In this document: positions 39,423-51,310 of the stretch, piece after piece
How positions within the stretch are numbered: the first letter of the stretch is position 1
How the letters are laid out: every line of letters begins with the position of its first letter
From: Lineus longissimus
Taxonomy: Eukaryota > Nemertea > Pilidiophora > Heteronemertea > Lineidae
DNA: 62,511 nt
Direction of reading: 5' to 3'
NCBI RefSeq assembly: GCF_910592395.1
Contig: NW_027020275.1
Location: 1 to 62,511, forward strand
Notes under the pieces: model-generated
What the model saw: only the letters and a program-made list of their open reading frames with translations
Told to the model about the DNA's origin: nothing
The model's database searches: none
Position numbers and translations under genes: made by a program

Positions 39423-40067
39423 TCTTTGATTAGGAGTGGACCTTTCATTAATGTTATACTTCAAAAGCATATTCACCCAGGGTACTAAAAAGCCATTGAT
39501 AGCTTATATAATCAAAGATGCATGCACTGTCACTGTGGCCTTAGTGTAAACTCTAAGCTGTGACTCGGCGCATTTGTCTGAGTTGAGAGAAAAAAACATT
39601 TTGGGAAACGCAGAAGAATGCTGTACCTTCAGCATTCTGACCTACATGTCATGCATGTAGTAGGGATACGGCTCCCGTACCTCTAGACAGTGCGTTTTCA
39701 GAAGTAAATGAGTGACAGTCACTGACACCATCCTTTTGGACTGCTGTACATACATTGAAATAGTCAATGCACTACTGGTACTAGTACGTTGAATTTGGAC
39801 ATTTTCCGCTCTACAGTTTATTTCTAAACCAACTGAATAAAAGGTTGAGGGTTTTTTTTGTGCATCTACTAATGGGCCAAAAATGAATGAGAAATGGCGA
39901 GAAACAAAATGTGCCCTATCCAGGGGATCACGCTAATGGCCATCAGCCAGGTCAACGGGCTTCGCTGACAAGTCATGCAAGTGTACACTTTATTTTCAAG
40001 CCTGTACATGAATACACGGCAGTTCTGTGCTTCATAATTCATTTTATTTTCTAAAATTCTTTTTCAG

Positions 40068-40235
40068 CAACATGGATCAACAAGGGTACTGGATATATCA
40101 TGGATGTATGGCATACCTTAAAAGACTGAAAAGTATCTTTGAAATGTGTTTAGCCCAACCACCTGCAAAACCTGATGAACAGACCTTCACTTGGCTTTTC
40201 TGTACATTTACACAGATGCTATCAATTGATTTGCC
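40068..40235 (+). CDS. unknown host gene, exon 2
   Basis: Acceptor TTTTTCAG and donor GTAAGT-like (GCC|GTAAGTT). Its first base completes a codon with exon 1 and its last two bases start one with exon 3. Encodes MDQQGYWIYHGCMAYLKRL through FTWLFCTFTQMLSIDL, a helical aromatic-rich stretch. Confidence 0.7.
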
Positions 40236-40249
40236 GTAAGTTTTTGGCT

Positions 40250-40283
40250 CACCGTAAGGGGAGTCTATACGATAGCGCTGTGT

Positions 40284-40314
<31 letters not shown>

Positions 40315-41740
40315 ATCCTAACAGTGGCACGTTTCTTAACTGCTAGGGCTATGAACTTGAAACTTTGTACACAGAATGCCCTAGGTCAGCTGACCTCTGA
40401 CACTGATTTTCGGTCCGATCTGATTCTCTGTTTGGCCACCAGGGGGCCAAATGTCGATATCTAAAAAGTGTGATATCTCGCTTATTAGTGACTTGTTTTC
40501 GATAAAACTTTTGTTGTAGGTACTCATAGCAAATATACATTTTATATTATACGGGTTTTTAATTTGACCTTGTTTTCAAGGTCGCAGAGGTCATATGGCG
40601 TAAATTGGCCATTAGAGTGTAAACTATGGCACGTTTCTTAACCACTAAAGCTATGAACTTGAAACTTGGTACATATAACCCCCTATATCACATAGCCTCT
40701 GGTGCTGAATTTTGGTTCGATCTGATTCCTAACTTTGCCACCAGGGGGCCAAAAGTGGAAATCTAAAAAGTGTGATATCTCGCTTATAAGTGACTTGTTT
40801 TCGATAAAACTTTTGTTGTAGGTACTCATAGCAAATATACATTTTATATTATACGGGTTTTCAATTTGGCCTACTTTTCAAGGTCACAGAGGTCATATGG
40901 CGTAAATTGGCCATTAGAGTGTAAACTATGGCACGTTTCTTAACCACTAAAGCTATGAACTTGAAACTTGGTACATATAACCCCCTATATCACATAGCCT
41001 CTGGCGCTGAATTTTGGTTCGATCTGATTCCTAACTTTGCCACCAGGGGGCCAAAAGTGGAAATCTAAAAAGTGTGATATCTCGCTTATAAGTGACTTGT
41101 TTTCGATAAAATTCTTATGGTAGGTACTGTTTGGAAGAATACATCACATATTTTACGGGTTTTCAATTTGACCTACTTTTCAAGGTCACAGAAGTCATAT
41201 AGCGTAAATTGGCTGTTAGAGTGTAAACTATGGCACGTTTCTTAACCAGTAAAGCTATGAACTTGAAACTTGGTGCATATAACCCCCTACATCAGATAAC
41301 GTCTGATGTCGAATTTTGGCCTGATCTGATTCTTTATTCGGCCACCAGGGGGCCATAACGGAAAAAGGAAGAAGTGCAATATCTTGCCTATTTGAGTGAA
41401 TTGTTTTCGATAAAATTTTATGGCAGGAACTCCTAGCAAGGATACATCACATTTCCTATGATTTTTGGATTTGACCTCCTTTTCTAGGTCACAGAGGTCA
41501 AATGGCGTAAATTGACCGTTCGAGTGTAACTATGGCACGTTTCTTAACTGCTAAAGCTATGAACTTGAAAGTTGGTACATGTAACCCCCTACATCAGATA
41601 ATCTCTGACACCGAATTTTGGCCTGATCTGATTCTTGATTTGGCCACCAGGGGGTCAAAACTGAAAAAGTAGGACGTGCAATATCTCGCTTATTAATGAC
41701 TTTTTTTCGATGAATTTTTTATTGCAGGGACTCTTAGCAA
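40250..41740 (+). repeat. satellite-like array, period about 302 bp, five units
   Basis: Each unit contains GGCACGTTTCTTAACC, GCTATGAACTTGAAACTTG, GCCACCAGGGGGCCA and GTGATATCTCGCTTAT. Unit starts fall near 40326, 40627, 40928, 41230 and 41533. The array begins after GGGGAGTCTATAC and a (GTC)n tract at about 40286-40315. It fills much of intron 2. Single or partial units are dispersed through the window. Confidence 0.85.
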
Positions 41741-42665
41741 TCACACGATATTGATCTTGTTGATGTCATAGACAATTATTGGTTGGATAATAAACTTATA
41801 TATACTGCCCTGTCTTATTACTTGACATCAATACACATCTAAAAAAAGTCTTCATGCCTGATTGTGTTCACCATATTCACCTCTAAACTAAGCATGATCC
41901 TGCCTACTAAAAGATGTATACGGTGAGCACAATGGCCCCTGGCCGTTTCATTCTTTTTTGTATCAGATGAGTACATTTCCTGTACTTCTGTTGCTGCAGT
42001 CAAATAGAACAGCAGTCATAAGTCACTCTATAAGGACCAAACTTTAATCCAGGAAAATAGCTGTTTACCTGTGTATTGTAAGGGACATTCCCCTGATTGT
42101 CAGTCTGCCAAATCTTTGTAGATTGATATTTTTATCAACTTTTTTTGGCTGATCTGTCTGTGAAAAAGATGATTCTGCGTGATTATATTTCTGCTAGGTT
42201 ACTGTAGTCTTACACTAAAGTAGCGACACAGGCAAGACAACAATGGATACAATGACAATACATGTAGCGTAACATAAAAGAGGACACAAGTCCCTGGTCT
42301 ACTTGACTATGCATGAAAAATTCCCTACAGCTTTAGAACAGTGTCATGAATGTTATATTATTTGGAGCCTCATCAATCATCAGTGGACTAATATGTCGAG
42401 CAGCTAATGAGGCAAATGGCCGAGCAGGGGGTGGGACTGGAGGGGGTGTCCCCACTTGTGTTTGAAAAAAAAGTCTGAATGCCTTAGATGCTATTTCCCA
42501 ACACTTGAATTGTAGCACTACGGCCTTCTGTAGTTGACATCGTTCACCAAGATGCTGGGGGCCAAAAAACTAACCAATGTTAACCAAACTCCCTTGACTT
42601 TTGATTGCAGTTTCGCACAAATCGTTTTGTATGTGATGTAGAAGACCTATTTGCTATTATTTCAG

Positions 42666-42801
42666 TTCCGGTGGATGTATGCCCCGTTCCTTGAGGGTGT
42701 GTGGTAATGATGTGAAATCTATCCCTGATTTGCGTATGCTGAAAGTTGAAGACATGAAACTGAAGGGATGTTATGAAATCTCTGTCGTCACTGTTGGTGA
42801 G
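42666..42801 (+). CDS. unknown host gene, exon 3
   Basis: Acceptor ATTTCAG, donor GAG|GTGAGA, phase 0 end. Encodes GGCMPRSLRVCGNDVKSIPD, LRMLKVEDMKLKGCYEISVV and TVGE. Three Cys are present but without a metal-binding spacing. Confidence 0.7.
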
Positions 42802-43471
42802 GTGAGAAAAAAAGAAAAGTCTATTTCATCATTGGTCACTTGTCAGAAACTTGTCACAATAAGTGTCACATGTCACACTTTTGTCCATGACAACAATGAA
42901 CTTCCTCTTCATGAATTTACCATCTTGACTTCTGCAGCTTATTTATTTTCAAAGATATTTGGATCACAAGGAAAATGCATTAAACTAGGAAGACGCCCCC
43001 CCCCCAAAAAAAAAAGCTCATTGGCAGAGATATGTGTTTTAACTTTTTGCAGATGCTACCTCAGACATAGAAAAAGTCTCATACTATCATGAATATTTCT
43101 GAATAAATATCTGTAACAAAGCTAAGGTGGTACAAATATACCCCCAGTACAATTAGGCTACAGTACTGTCGGCTGTTTTCTACACTGAATGGGGCTATAA
43201 TTGTACCACTTTACCTTACCAACAAAATTCTAAAATTCTCTTTATGCAACAAAACATTAAGAATAAATGATGAATAAATTTATGACGTCAGAAATAGCAA
43301 CAATGAAGGTGTTGCAAAAGAGAAACGTATTTCAACAATGTAGGGTCCTGACCAAATGAGAAAATTTCTCGTGCAGTCTGGATATCGAAGATATCATCTG
43401 GCAAGGCTCAACTGACAATTCTAGTTTTCGTTGAAGATAATCTGTTCATTTTTCCTCTAATTTATATTCAG

Positions 43472-43696
43472 GTGAAAAAACGCACTGTGAGTGTAGTGAA
43501 AGATCAGGAAGAACAATCTGATGCAGCAGGAGATAACTTGATAAAGCGACGTCGTCTTGACAAACTGAAAAACACATTTTCAAGTGATCTTCGTGGACAG
43601 CATGCTGCCGAGTTATTAGTTGAGCTTCCATTTTCAGCTGTGAAAGGTTATAACAACGACAACCTTATCTTTGGTTTGGTCATCCAGGCAACAAAG
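43472..43696 (+). CDS. unknown host gene, exon 4
   Basis: Acceptor ATATTCAG, donor AAG|GTAAAT, exactly 75 codons. Contains a likely nuclear localisation signal (KRRRLDKLK) and a conserved-looking segment (LRGQHAAELLVELPFSAVKG). Confidence 0.7.
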
Positions 43697-44251
43697 GTAA
43701 ATATTTTTTGCAAAACTAGCCTGTGACTATATGATATGATATGGTGTTCTGAGGCGTTGTGCATCATCCGTTATATAACCACCAGAACTATTGTCCTGAA
43801 TCCTTCTACACTCATAAAAAATTGATGGACAGTAGTATTTTTTGTGCTCTCTGGTCATTAATCTTGCATAGTTTAGGACTGTAACCTTCTAACTTTAGAG
43901 TAACTGCCCCAGAGAAGGACAGTATTTGGAAAAATGAGAAATGGATCTCTCACGAAAGAACCTGATTTTTTTGTACCATAACCTCAGTGCTCCCTAGATG
44001 GCAAACAGTTGATGTTGCAAACCAATCCGCAAGCCCCTTCTTAAGTATTAAAGCTGAACTGCATAACGACGCCCATAGTGCTGGTCGCGAGAATTTATGC
44101 TATTGCTCATGCCTAAAAGACACATCTAAAGTCGTTCAGATCATCACAGAGGCCAACGCCCATTCTTGCTTGATTTCACTAACCTTTAGACTCCGGGACA
44201 ATAGGGTAGGTGTAGGTGTCGATTAAATGTTTTTTTCTTCCTATTTTATAG

Positions 44252-44443
44252 GTCAGTCTTACTTGTCTAAGGATGAAGAAAGAGCACCTGCAAGAGCTGC
44301 TTGAGGAGACAAGTGAAGTAAGTCCTTCACACAAGGCGAACATTTTTTACACTAGGCCGTATGATATGTTATGTGCAGAGGATCGAAAGCACTTGGTTTA
44401 CATTTTGACAACTTTGGCTAAGCTTGCTGGTCATATTATATGA
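44252..44443 (+). CDS. unknown host gene, exon 5 (terminal)
   Basis: Acceptor TTTTATAG, then 63 codons and TGA. Reads VSLTCLRMKKEHLQELLEE and PYDMLCAEDRKHLVYILTTL to AKLAGHII. A GTAAGT occurs at the point ETSE|GTAAGT, so a shorter spliced form is possible, but reading through gives a coherent end. Confidence 0.65.
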   Translation, partial: VSLTCLRMKKEHLQELLEETSEVSPSHKANIFYTRPYDMLCAEDRKHLVYILTTLAKLAGHII

Positions 44444-44679
44444 ATACTGTAATCAAGCCCTCTTCGTATGCACATTCCTGTTTGTCCCTGCTCATGTGAC
44501 TATCTTAAAAACAACTGGACTGATTAGCGAACAGCCAGTGGGTCAAGATCAATTAATGCATTTACCCACATCACTGCAATAATTCGAGTGTTCAAACACA
44601 GACTGTAAGTTGTGTTCCAACATATATGGGTACTTTTAGTCACCCTCAGTTAAGTTGACTTCAATGGTTTTTTACTCTA
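44444..44679. other. 3' flank of the five-exon gene
   Basis: No clear AATAAA close by; the piggyBac-derived element starts soon after. Confidence 0.3.
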
Positions 44680-45270
44680 TTAACACTTTCAGCGCCCAGC
44701 CATATTTAGCGTACTTCCCCCAGGGGCCAAGGTTACGCCCCTTTTTACCCTTTTTCAAAATTATGAAAACAATAGAAGGAATAAAGATAATTACATGAAA
44801 TTTTCTGTGTTGGTTCTTCTTTGTTAGATCTCTTTACAATGCTAATTTGGAATGATAGTCAGCAAAGCACTTGACGCAAGGGCCCAACGCGCCGCGTAGC
44901 GGCAAAAAAGCGAAGCTGGCGAAACATTTATAACGGGTCACCGTCACTTATTATTGGACTTATAGCGCATTTACGGGGTTGCAACTATTTTGCTTTATAG
45001 TGTTACCAGGAAAGAAAAGCATGCGACCTAACGCCGATCTATTTGTATAAAGTGATAATTGGAAGGTATATAGTAGGAAATATCAATAAAATAATCATTC
45101 CATGTCGTCTTTTGAGGGCATTTTTGATTGTAAAAAATATATGTGTACGTCACCGTAGTCTCTGCAATGATAATTTTATCAGAGCAGTCTCGCGCAAGTA
45201 GAAGTTCTTTACCTACTAGTTCTTCACTTATTAGTCTCAACGTCTGGCGCAAAGCCAGACGTTTTCCATT

Positions 45271-46978
45271 ACGATTTCACTACGATGTTTGACAATAAGG
45301 AGCAGTGCGCGAGATATGCTAATGAGCAGACTTCCCTCGCTTGAGTTTCTGAAGAATGTTCCATATCGCGCTAAGCTCATCACTGCTGATTATGACAGGC
45401 GTGCAGCGGTAGGTATCTGCTCCCCAACTTCCACCCTAATACGGTACAATAAGTTACCATTTGATGAGAATGGGACAATGCCCTCACTGTGTATGGAGTC
45501 ATAGGGATAAGAAGACATTATTCATTAGTGTTGGTACAAGTGATTTTGCCCAAAAAGCATGCGCATTCAAAAAACAAAATATGCAAGGTATCACGTACAT
45601 GACCATGACGACGTGCAGAAAGTGCACTGTGCATACCCTTTGGCTATGTATGGTAAACATGGTAAACATGAACAACATCATTATTCATCGGCAGTTCATT
45701 TTACTCCGAGCTTTTCCTGAAACATATTGCCATGATGATTAGGCCTACCATGTACCATGACCAATAACGGCACTAGATCATGTAGATGTCAACAAGTTCA
45801 CATGAACTGTATAATCCCGCATAATCCCGCATGGCGCATGTGGGGCATGCGTCTAAACCAAAGCCCCAAAATCACTTGTTTTGGTCTATTTCACTTGTGT
45901 TTCCCCCGTCTCCCAGTCCATAATACATTTACAGTTTACAATCCCCGATCATGGCCCAACAAAAGGTCATCGGTTGACTAAAGCCAAGGAACACAACTGT
46001 TCAATGGATTTAGGCCTATAGTTGAATGCGATCAAACTACGTCTTTTCAATCGTGGATTGTAAATTTAACCCCATGGGCCTAGGGAAGGCCCTATAACAA
46101 TACTTTCGACACAGTTATTATCTCCGCTGCCTCCACCATGTTACACACAGTGCTCACTGCTGATTCTAAAATGCGCCACCTAGTCAATTGCACTATCGTC
46201 ATCACCTCATCATACTTCATTGACATTACAGGCACACATTGACATAGACCACTGTTGCAATCAACGACACAGTCGCTATCCAAGTAGCATTATAGAGGTA
46301 ATTATCATTATCATACCTCATTAGCATGTGAACCAATCGCGTCGCGTCCTTTGCGATCACGGCAAAGCCTCATGGAATAATGTCTTTCAACGTTGAATAA
46401 TTTTTCATATTCCACGCCTACAACTTCAATTTCTTCATAATCCATGGCTAGAAGTTCAATACTAATTTTAATTTATTTAATATAATATCCAAGATAAAGT
46501 TACAAGAAGTAGTCAATAGGGGTCTCTCACCTCTCACTGTATGTCCACACTATTCACGCTTGTACGAGGAATACATTCAATGCTGAATCTAACAACACCC
46601 AGTGCCCTTACTCTGTATATTAGTCACTGGAAGATGGCCCATTTCACTCCTTGCTTCTACTTCACCTATAGTCTCATTGCAAATGCCTCAGTTCTATGAT
46701 ATCACATTCACTTTCAGCTGTCATGCAATGCAACAACTGTGCTATCTGCCATCGCACATCAACGAAGAAGTGCAGCCGCCCACATTCCACCTCACGTCTG
46801 TCCGACCAGCTGCAATCCTCGAGGACGCCCCACTGTACCACGATTTCACTACGATGTTTGACAAGAAGGAGCAGTGCGCGAGATAGGCTAATGAGCAGAC
46901 TTCCCTCGCTTGAGTTTCGGAAGAATGTTCCATATCGCGCTAAGCTGACCACTGCTGACCATGACAGGCGTGCATTGG
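45271..46978. repeat. direct repeat pair of about 140 bp inside the piggyBac cargo
   Basis: 45271-45413 and 46838-46978 share CGATTTCACTACGATGTTTG, GGAGCAGTGCGCGAGAT and CATATCGCGCTAAGCT with a few substitutions. The origin of the repeated segment is not recognised. Confidence 0.7.
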
Positions 46979-47130
46979 ACTGGTACAGGTTGGAACTGAA
47001 CATTGAATATGCTGGTGGTGACGCTTTCTGATGAGAAGTTGGTCGTGACTGATGCAGTATCCTTGGACTTGTCCACAGCATCGTTCAATCATTGCTCTCT
47101 GAGCTGCCTTGATTCTGCCTTGATTCTGTA

Positions 47131-47573
47131 CCCAAATACTAAGACCAAATGCCTGTTGACTGTGCTTTAAGAGAGACTGGCGCCATGCCTAGAGATATGA
47201 CTGACCCCTATTGGCAAATTTGTATGACTTTATCTTGCCTACCTAGCTGCTGCCTATAGTCTCCCTTTAACTGCGGAACACTTCAAAGTCGATAAAATGC
47301 CATGTTCCACCTTTTAATGTGTTCAGACTGCCATTTTCAAAATAATCAAGTCAGGACACTGCCTTCTAGTCTCATAATAAATTTTGCTTTCCTCAATATA
47401 TAATAACATTTCTTCTTCTTCAATGCTTTCATCATTCCAAACTTCTCCTCCTCTGACTTTTACAGGGGTACAGTCATGGCAATCAAAACCCAAATACTGA
47501 GACCAAATGCCTGTTGACTGTGCTTTAAGAGAGACTGGCGCCATGCCTAGTCTCTCTTAAAGCACAGTCAACA
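47131..47573. repeat. duplicated segment ending in a perfect 25-bp palindrome
   Basis: About 60 bp at 47131-47192 recur at 47489-47550. The second copy runs into its own inverted complement: arms 47512-47536 and 47549-47573 are perfectly complementary around a 12-base loop (GGCGCCATGCCT). Confidence 0.8.
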
Positions 47574-48164
47574 GACACCAACCCCCTCAGACTCAGAAAC
47601 CACAAACGCCCAACCCTTCCTGCTACCCTAATACTTCTGGATTTTGCACAATGGTACCCCACACATAGAACAGTAATATCTGGTGTCTTTCCGAATACCC
47701 ACTTTTTGGCATACTCTCGGCTACATCTGCCCCCGTCATCAATCTTCGACCCGCCATTGCGCCTATTCGAATGCAGACAATCTTGGCTATAAATAGCACA
47801 TTGGCTGAACATCATACTATCACTTCAAGCGCTGTATAGTTAAATTGTTTTCCCCTATACTGCGCTGCTAGTCGCCTCGAAGACAAAGCGGGAAATTTAA
47901 AAACGCGACGTAATATTACGTCGGATGGCTCAACCGTGTGAACTTGCAAGACGTAAAATTACGTCAGATGGCGCTGAAAGTGTTAAGTGGACACGAAGTG
48001 CGTTAAGTTGCCAAAGGCTGGTCCACTTTATACGGTCGAGACATAACGCTTTAAGATTTATAGAATTTATATGGGTATCAAGTTGATGCATTGGCATTCC
48101 TGCCGTATTACTGACAATACTATAGACAGGAAAGTTTTTCACGATTTTTTAAAAAACCTAAATG

Positions 48165-48340
48165 CGTTTTAAAATTTAACATGTTAAACCAATTTCTTCT
48201 CTCGTTGATAATGCAGAATTTTATCTGCGTTTTAACATGTTAAACCAATTTCTTCTTTCGTTGATAATGCAGAATTTTATCTGCATTTTAACATGTTAAA
48301 CCAATTTCTTCTCTCGTTGATAATGAATATTATTTTGAAT
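48165..48340 (+). repeat. tandem repeat of about 60-66 bp, three units
   Basis: Units contain TTAACATGTTAAACCAATTT and CTCGTTGATAATGCAGAATT. TTAACATGTTAA is itself palindromic. Confidence 0.75.
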
Positions 48341-49832
48341 TTTATCTGCATCAATTGATTAACAAGCAAATTTTGAATTTTTAGCTCAGCTGACAAAGTC
48401 AGCGGAGCTAGTAGAATAGCTGTTCAAATGGTGTCCGTCCTGCAATCCATCCATCTAGGGACCCATCTGTGGACAAAATTGGACATTTCTGATTGGGAAG
48501 GCCTAGCCACTTCGTTGACGGTGCTAAATTAGGAGTTGCCCAAGGTGAACTCAAAAAACGAAAAATCAGCGCGATCCGACCTGTATTAAGAGAATGAGGT
48601 CATTTCGCGTGTAGATTTCTTTCCCTTTTTACCTCGGTCCACAGAGCAAATATTGTTTTCAAATGTGGCTGAATATTTTTTAATATTTTTTCATTTTTTA
48701 CTTTTAATGGAATTAATATGGTTTTCACCGCCAGTTGGCGCTGCAGGCACATTGACTGAATTTTGGCGATTTCAAATTTGGCGGTGGCTCAACTTTTTGC
48801 AAGCAGTGCCGCTGATTGGCCGATCGATAGAAGAGATGCCACCATTTAAAAATGGCGGTAGTCGCTGCTTCAATGAAGATGAGTGAACTTTCTCATGTTC
48901 AATCGGTTGATACTCTTTTAATCAACATGACCATGTACCTGAAATTTGTTTAGGTACTGAAAAGAGTCTATATAATTCAGATTTATCGATAGTTTTTTAT
49001 AATATTGCGGAAATTTTGTGCACAAATTAGCGAAAGTTGGTGCTCGTCTCATGTCATTTTAGAGCGAGAAATTTGTTTCCGTCGATCTCTACCACTGAAA
49101 AATCGCTTGCATAGCTTCGAATTTTTGTGAAAATAAGTATCTGAACTTGGTTTCAAATAGTCTAGAGAGTTACCTTTGTGGTGATACATATGGTATGTGA
49201 TAAATATTTGTGGAATTTGTGAAATTCGGTTTTCAAACGTGCCGATGATGCAAGCGATCTCGCGTGAATTTTGCAAGTCCTGATATGTCGACCGGGTGTC
49301 AAAAATCACTCGCCTAAATTCAATTCAAAGATCAAAAATAATATCTGAACTTAGTTTCAAATAGCCTACGCAATTATCATTTCGGTGATATATAATGCAT
49401 GCATGTAATAATTGATTAATCTGCCTAAAACGCGCTATTAAAACGGCGAAAGATCGTGATAAACACTCTGGTGGCGGTCGCACTAAATAACGACCGGTAG
49501 GGCCCGGCGTCTGGCGGAGAAAAAAAGGTAGCGGCCGGAGGTTGAAACGGGATTTTTATGCACTTTTAACTGTATATATATGTTGTTTGGATGTATTTCT
49601 AACAGTTCTGTAACTTTGATGACCAAGCTTGCGCCCAAAGTTGGTGAAATTGATGCTTGTTTATGGACTGCGCTAGCGACCGGAGAATTCGCCGTCGGCC
49701 ATTTTGGCTACGGTCCCTGAGATGTTGTGGTTGGCAATTTTGCAACAAATTTCGCCATTTAGGCTACGTTTGTTTACAATTATTTTGAAAGTCACATTAT
49801 GACATCGTAGTATGAATTCCACTGCAGTTTTG

Positions 49833-50927
49833 TTACGCAGCAATGCTCATGTTTTTGGTTTGCAATCCTGTACTGATTGAACTAGGTTCCTCAATGGATG
49901 ATTCATTTATCTCCGGAATTCGTACGTCAGGTCGAAAATTGTATGTCTGATCCCCGCGTGGTAAAGTCTCGTCTTCGAGCAGTGTGGAGGCATGCGTAGG
50001 CGATGGTGGAGTTATGTCCCGGAATAGGTACATACTGACGTTGGCGGTGGGGTCAGGTGAGGCGGCGGCGGAAATCTCCCGCATAGGTGGCGATGGACTT
50101 TCGCATAGTGTAGTAGAGACGTCCATGTCCATCATTGGTGGTGGATTTTCGCGTGGCGTAGTGACGTCCGCGGTGCCAGTGGAGTCAGGTGAGTCGTCTA
50201 TCATGGGTGGTGGACTTTGGCGAAGAGGATTAGTGACGACGTCGGCGGTGGGGTCAGAGACGGCGGAGATGTCAATCGTTGGCGGTGCCGGTGGGTCAGC
50301 AGTAGTCGGACTTGATGTCATCACTTTGCGCTTGCGCTTGTTGGGCTGTTCGTCGTGGACCAAGGTTCCTTTTCGCTTGTTGTCAACTTTTAGGAGAGGC
50401 ACAAAATGGCTGGGAGTCCATGTTCCGCGATTAAACGCAGCACTTCCAGAGGACCAGAGGATGTGAATGGCAGCATTCGTTCCCCTGTTCTTTGAAGTTC
50501 GCGGAACAAACGTCGTGCTGAGGCGGCGTACAGCAGGGTCCATATGACCATTCATTGGCGGAAACATGGATACAATCGAGCGGCCGACCACTGAGGCGAG
50601 AGCGTGAAAACACCACGCGGAAGATTCGTTGCGTCGGAGGCAGTCAGAACAGGCGTCATCAAAACTTTGGGTGAGCGCGTCCCATACCGGATCAAAATTC
50701 TGTTTGATGTAGAAATCGCGGTGAAGAATTAACTCAATGGCCGTTCTTACGCGCAGCTCGGGGGTTTTAGAGAGACTCGTATCTCCGCAGAGCGCTACTG
50801 ATACCGCGTGATAGAGACAATCCCCATCACCAGGAATGCTGACAGGTAGCCTGTTTCGCACTCCCCCACTCTTCTCCAAGATACGCTGTGCGTTTGTGTC
50901 GATAGCGTGTACGTTTTCTTGGTACAT
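49833..50927 (-). CDS. OTU/vertnin-like cysteine-protease-fold protein (364 aa)
   Basis: An OTU-type domain occupies about residues 28-180. GDGDCLYHAVSVAL holds the Asp and the nucleophile C37; ELRVRTAIELILHRDFY and CFHALASVVGRSIVSMFPP follow; TWTPSHFVPLL supplies the His (H174). This arrangement matches vertnin and related OTU families, which cleave or bind ubiquitin-like substrates or have lost activity. Here the catalytic Asp/Cys/His are all present. A basic patch (NKRKRK) suggests nuclear location, and a Pro/Ser/Thr-rich disordered tail with repeats of DPTA and PPPM type fills the rest. ATG at 50927, no introns, GC-richer than its surroundings. It lies within Helentron-like copy iii; OTU proteases are known passengers of Helentron-type elements. 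Confidence 0.75.
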   Translation of the reverse strand: MYQENVHAIDTNAQRILEKSGGVRNRLPVSIPGDGDCLYHAVSVALCGDTSLSKTPELRVRTAIELILHRDFYIKQNFDPVWDALTQSFDDACSDCLRRNESSAWCFHALASVVGRSIVSMFPPMNGHMDPAVRRLSTTFVPRTSKNRGTNAAIHILWSSGSAAFNRGTWTPSHFVPLLKVDNKRKGTLVHDEQPNKRKRKVMTSSPTTADPPAPPTIDISAVSDPTADVVTNPLRQSPPPMIDDSPDSTGTADVTTPRENPPPMMDMDVSTTLCESPSPPMREISAAASPDPTANVSMYLFRDITPPSPTHASTLLEDETLPRGDQTYNFRPDVRIPEINESSIEEPSSISTGLQTKNMSIAA

Positions 50928-51106
50928 AGGAGTAAAGCCTTGGGGCGGTACGGCAATCGGGCCGACATTTCGGCGCAGGAGAATTTGCTCACGTCTTGCT
51001 GCTGCCCTCAGGAGGTCAGAGGTGATGCTAAATTGGTGATAATAAATTTGTAGTCACCACCGGGAATTATAGTAGGGTAAAATAGAGTAAAAATAATGAC
51101 TCCACC

Positions 51107-51310
51107 CATATAGCGAAACGACCTACGATGTAGCGATATGACCTACATCCATGTCGCGAAACGACTCCACCCATGTAGCGAAACGCCCTCCATGTAACGA
51201 AACGACCGTACCCATCATGTAGCGAAACGACTCCACCCATGTAGCGAAACGACCTACCATGTAACGAAACGACCGCCACATGTAGCGAAACGACTGGTAG
51301 CGAACTGGCA
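51107..51310 (-). repeat. minisatellite with TAGCGAAACGAC core
   Basis: About ten imperfect units of roughly 18-25 bp (CATGTAGCGAAACGACTCC, with variants AACG and GCCC). It starts about 180 bp upstream of the OTU gene's ATG. Confidence 0.8.

Larger units (their letters stand above)
44680..47986 (-). mobile_element. piggyBac-derived element with replaced interior (3.3 kb)
   Basis: The ends match the intact element at 27230-29513. The first 190 bp, then 47637-47719 and 47719-47986, are nearly identical to its left and right ends, including TTAA-CACTTTCAGCGC termini and the TATTTATAG promoter. The transposase core is missing; 44870-47640 is foreign sequence with its own repeats. It could still be mobilised in trans by the intact copy. 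Confidence 0.8.

Noticed and set aside
47930-48142. 70-codon ORF ending DVILRLASSHG
   Set aside because: Its end is only the translated piggyBac terminus, also seen at 29458 where another ORF runs into the same terminus.
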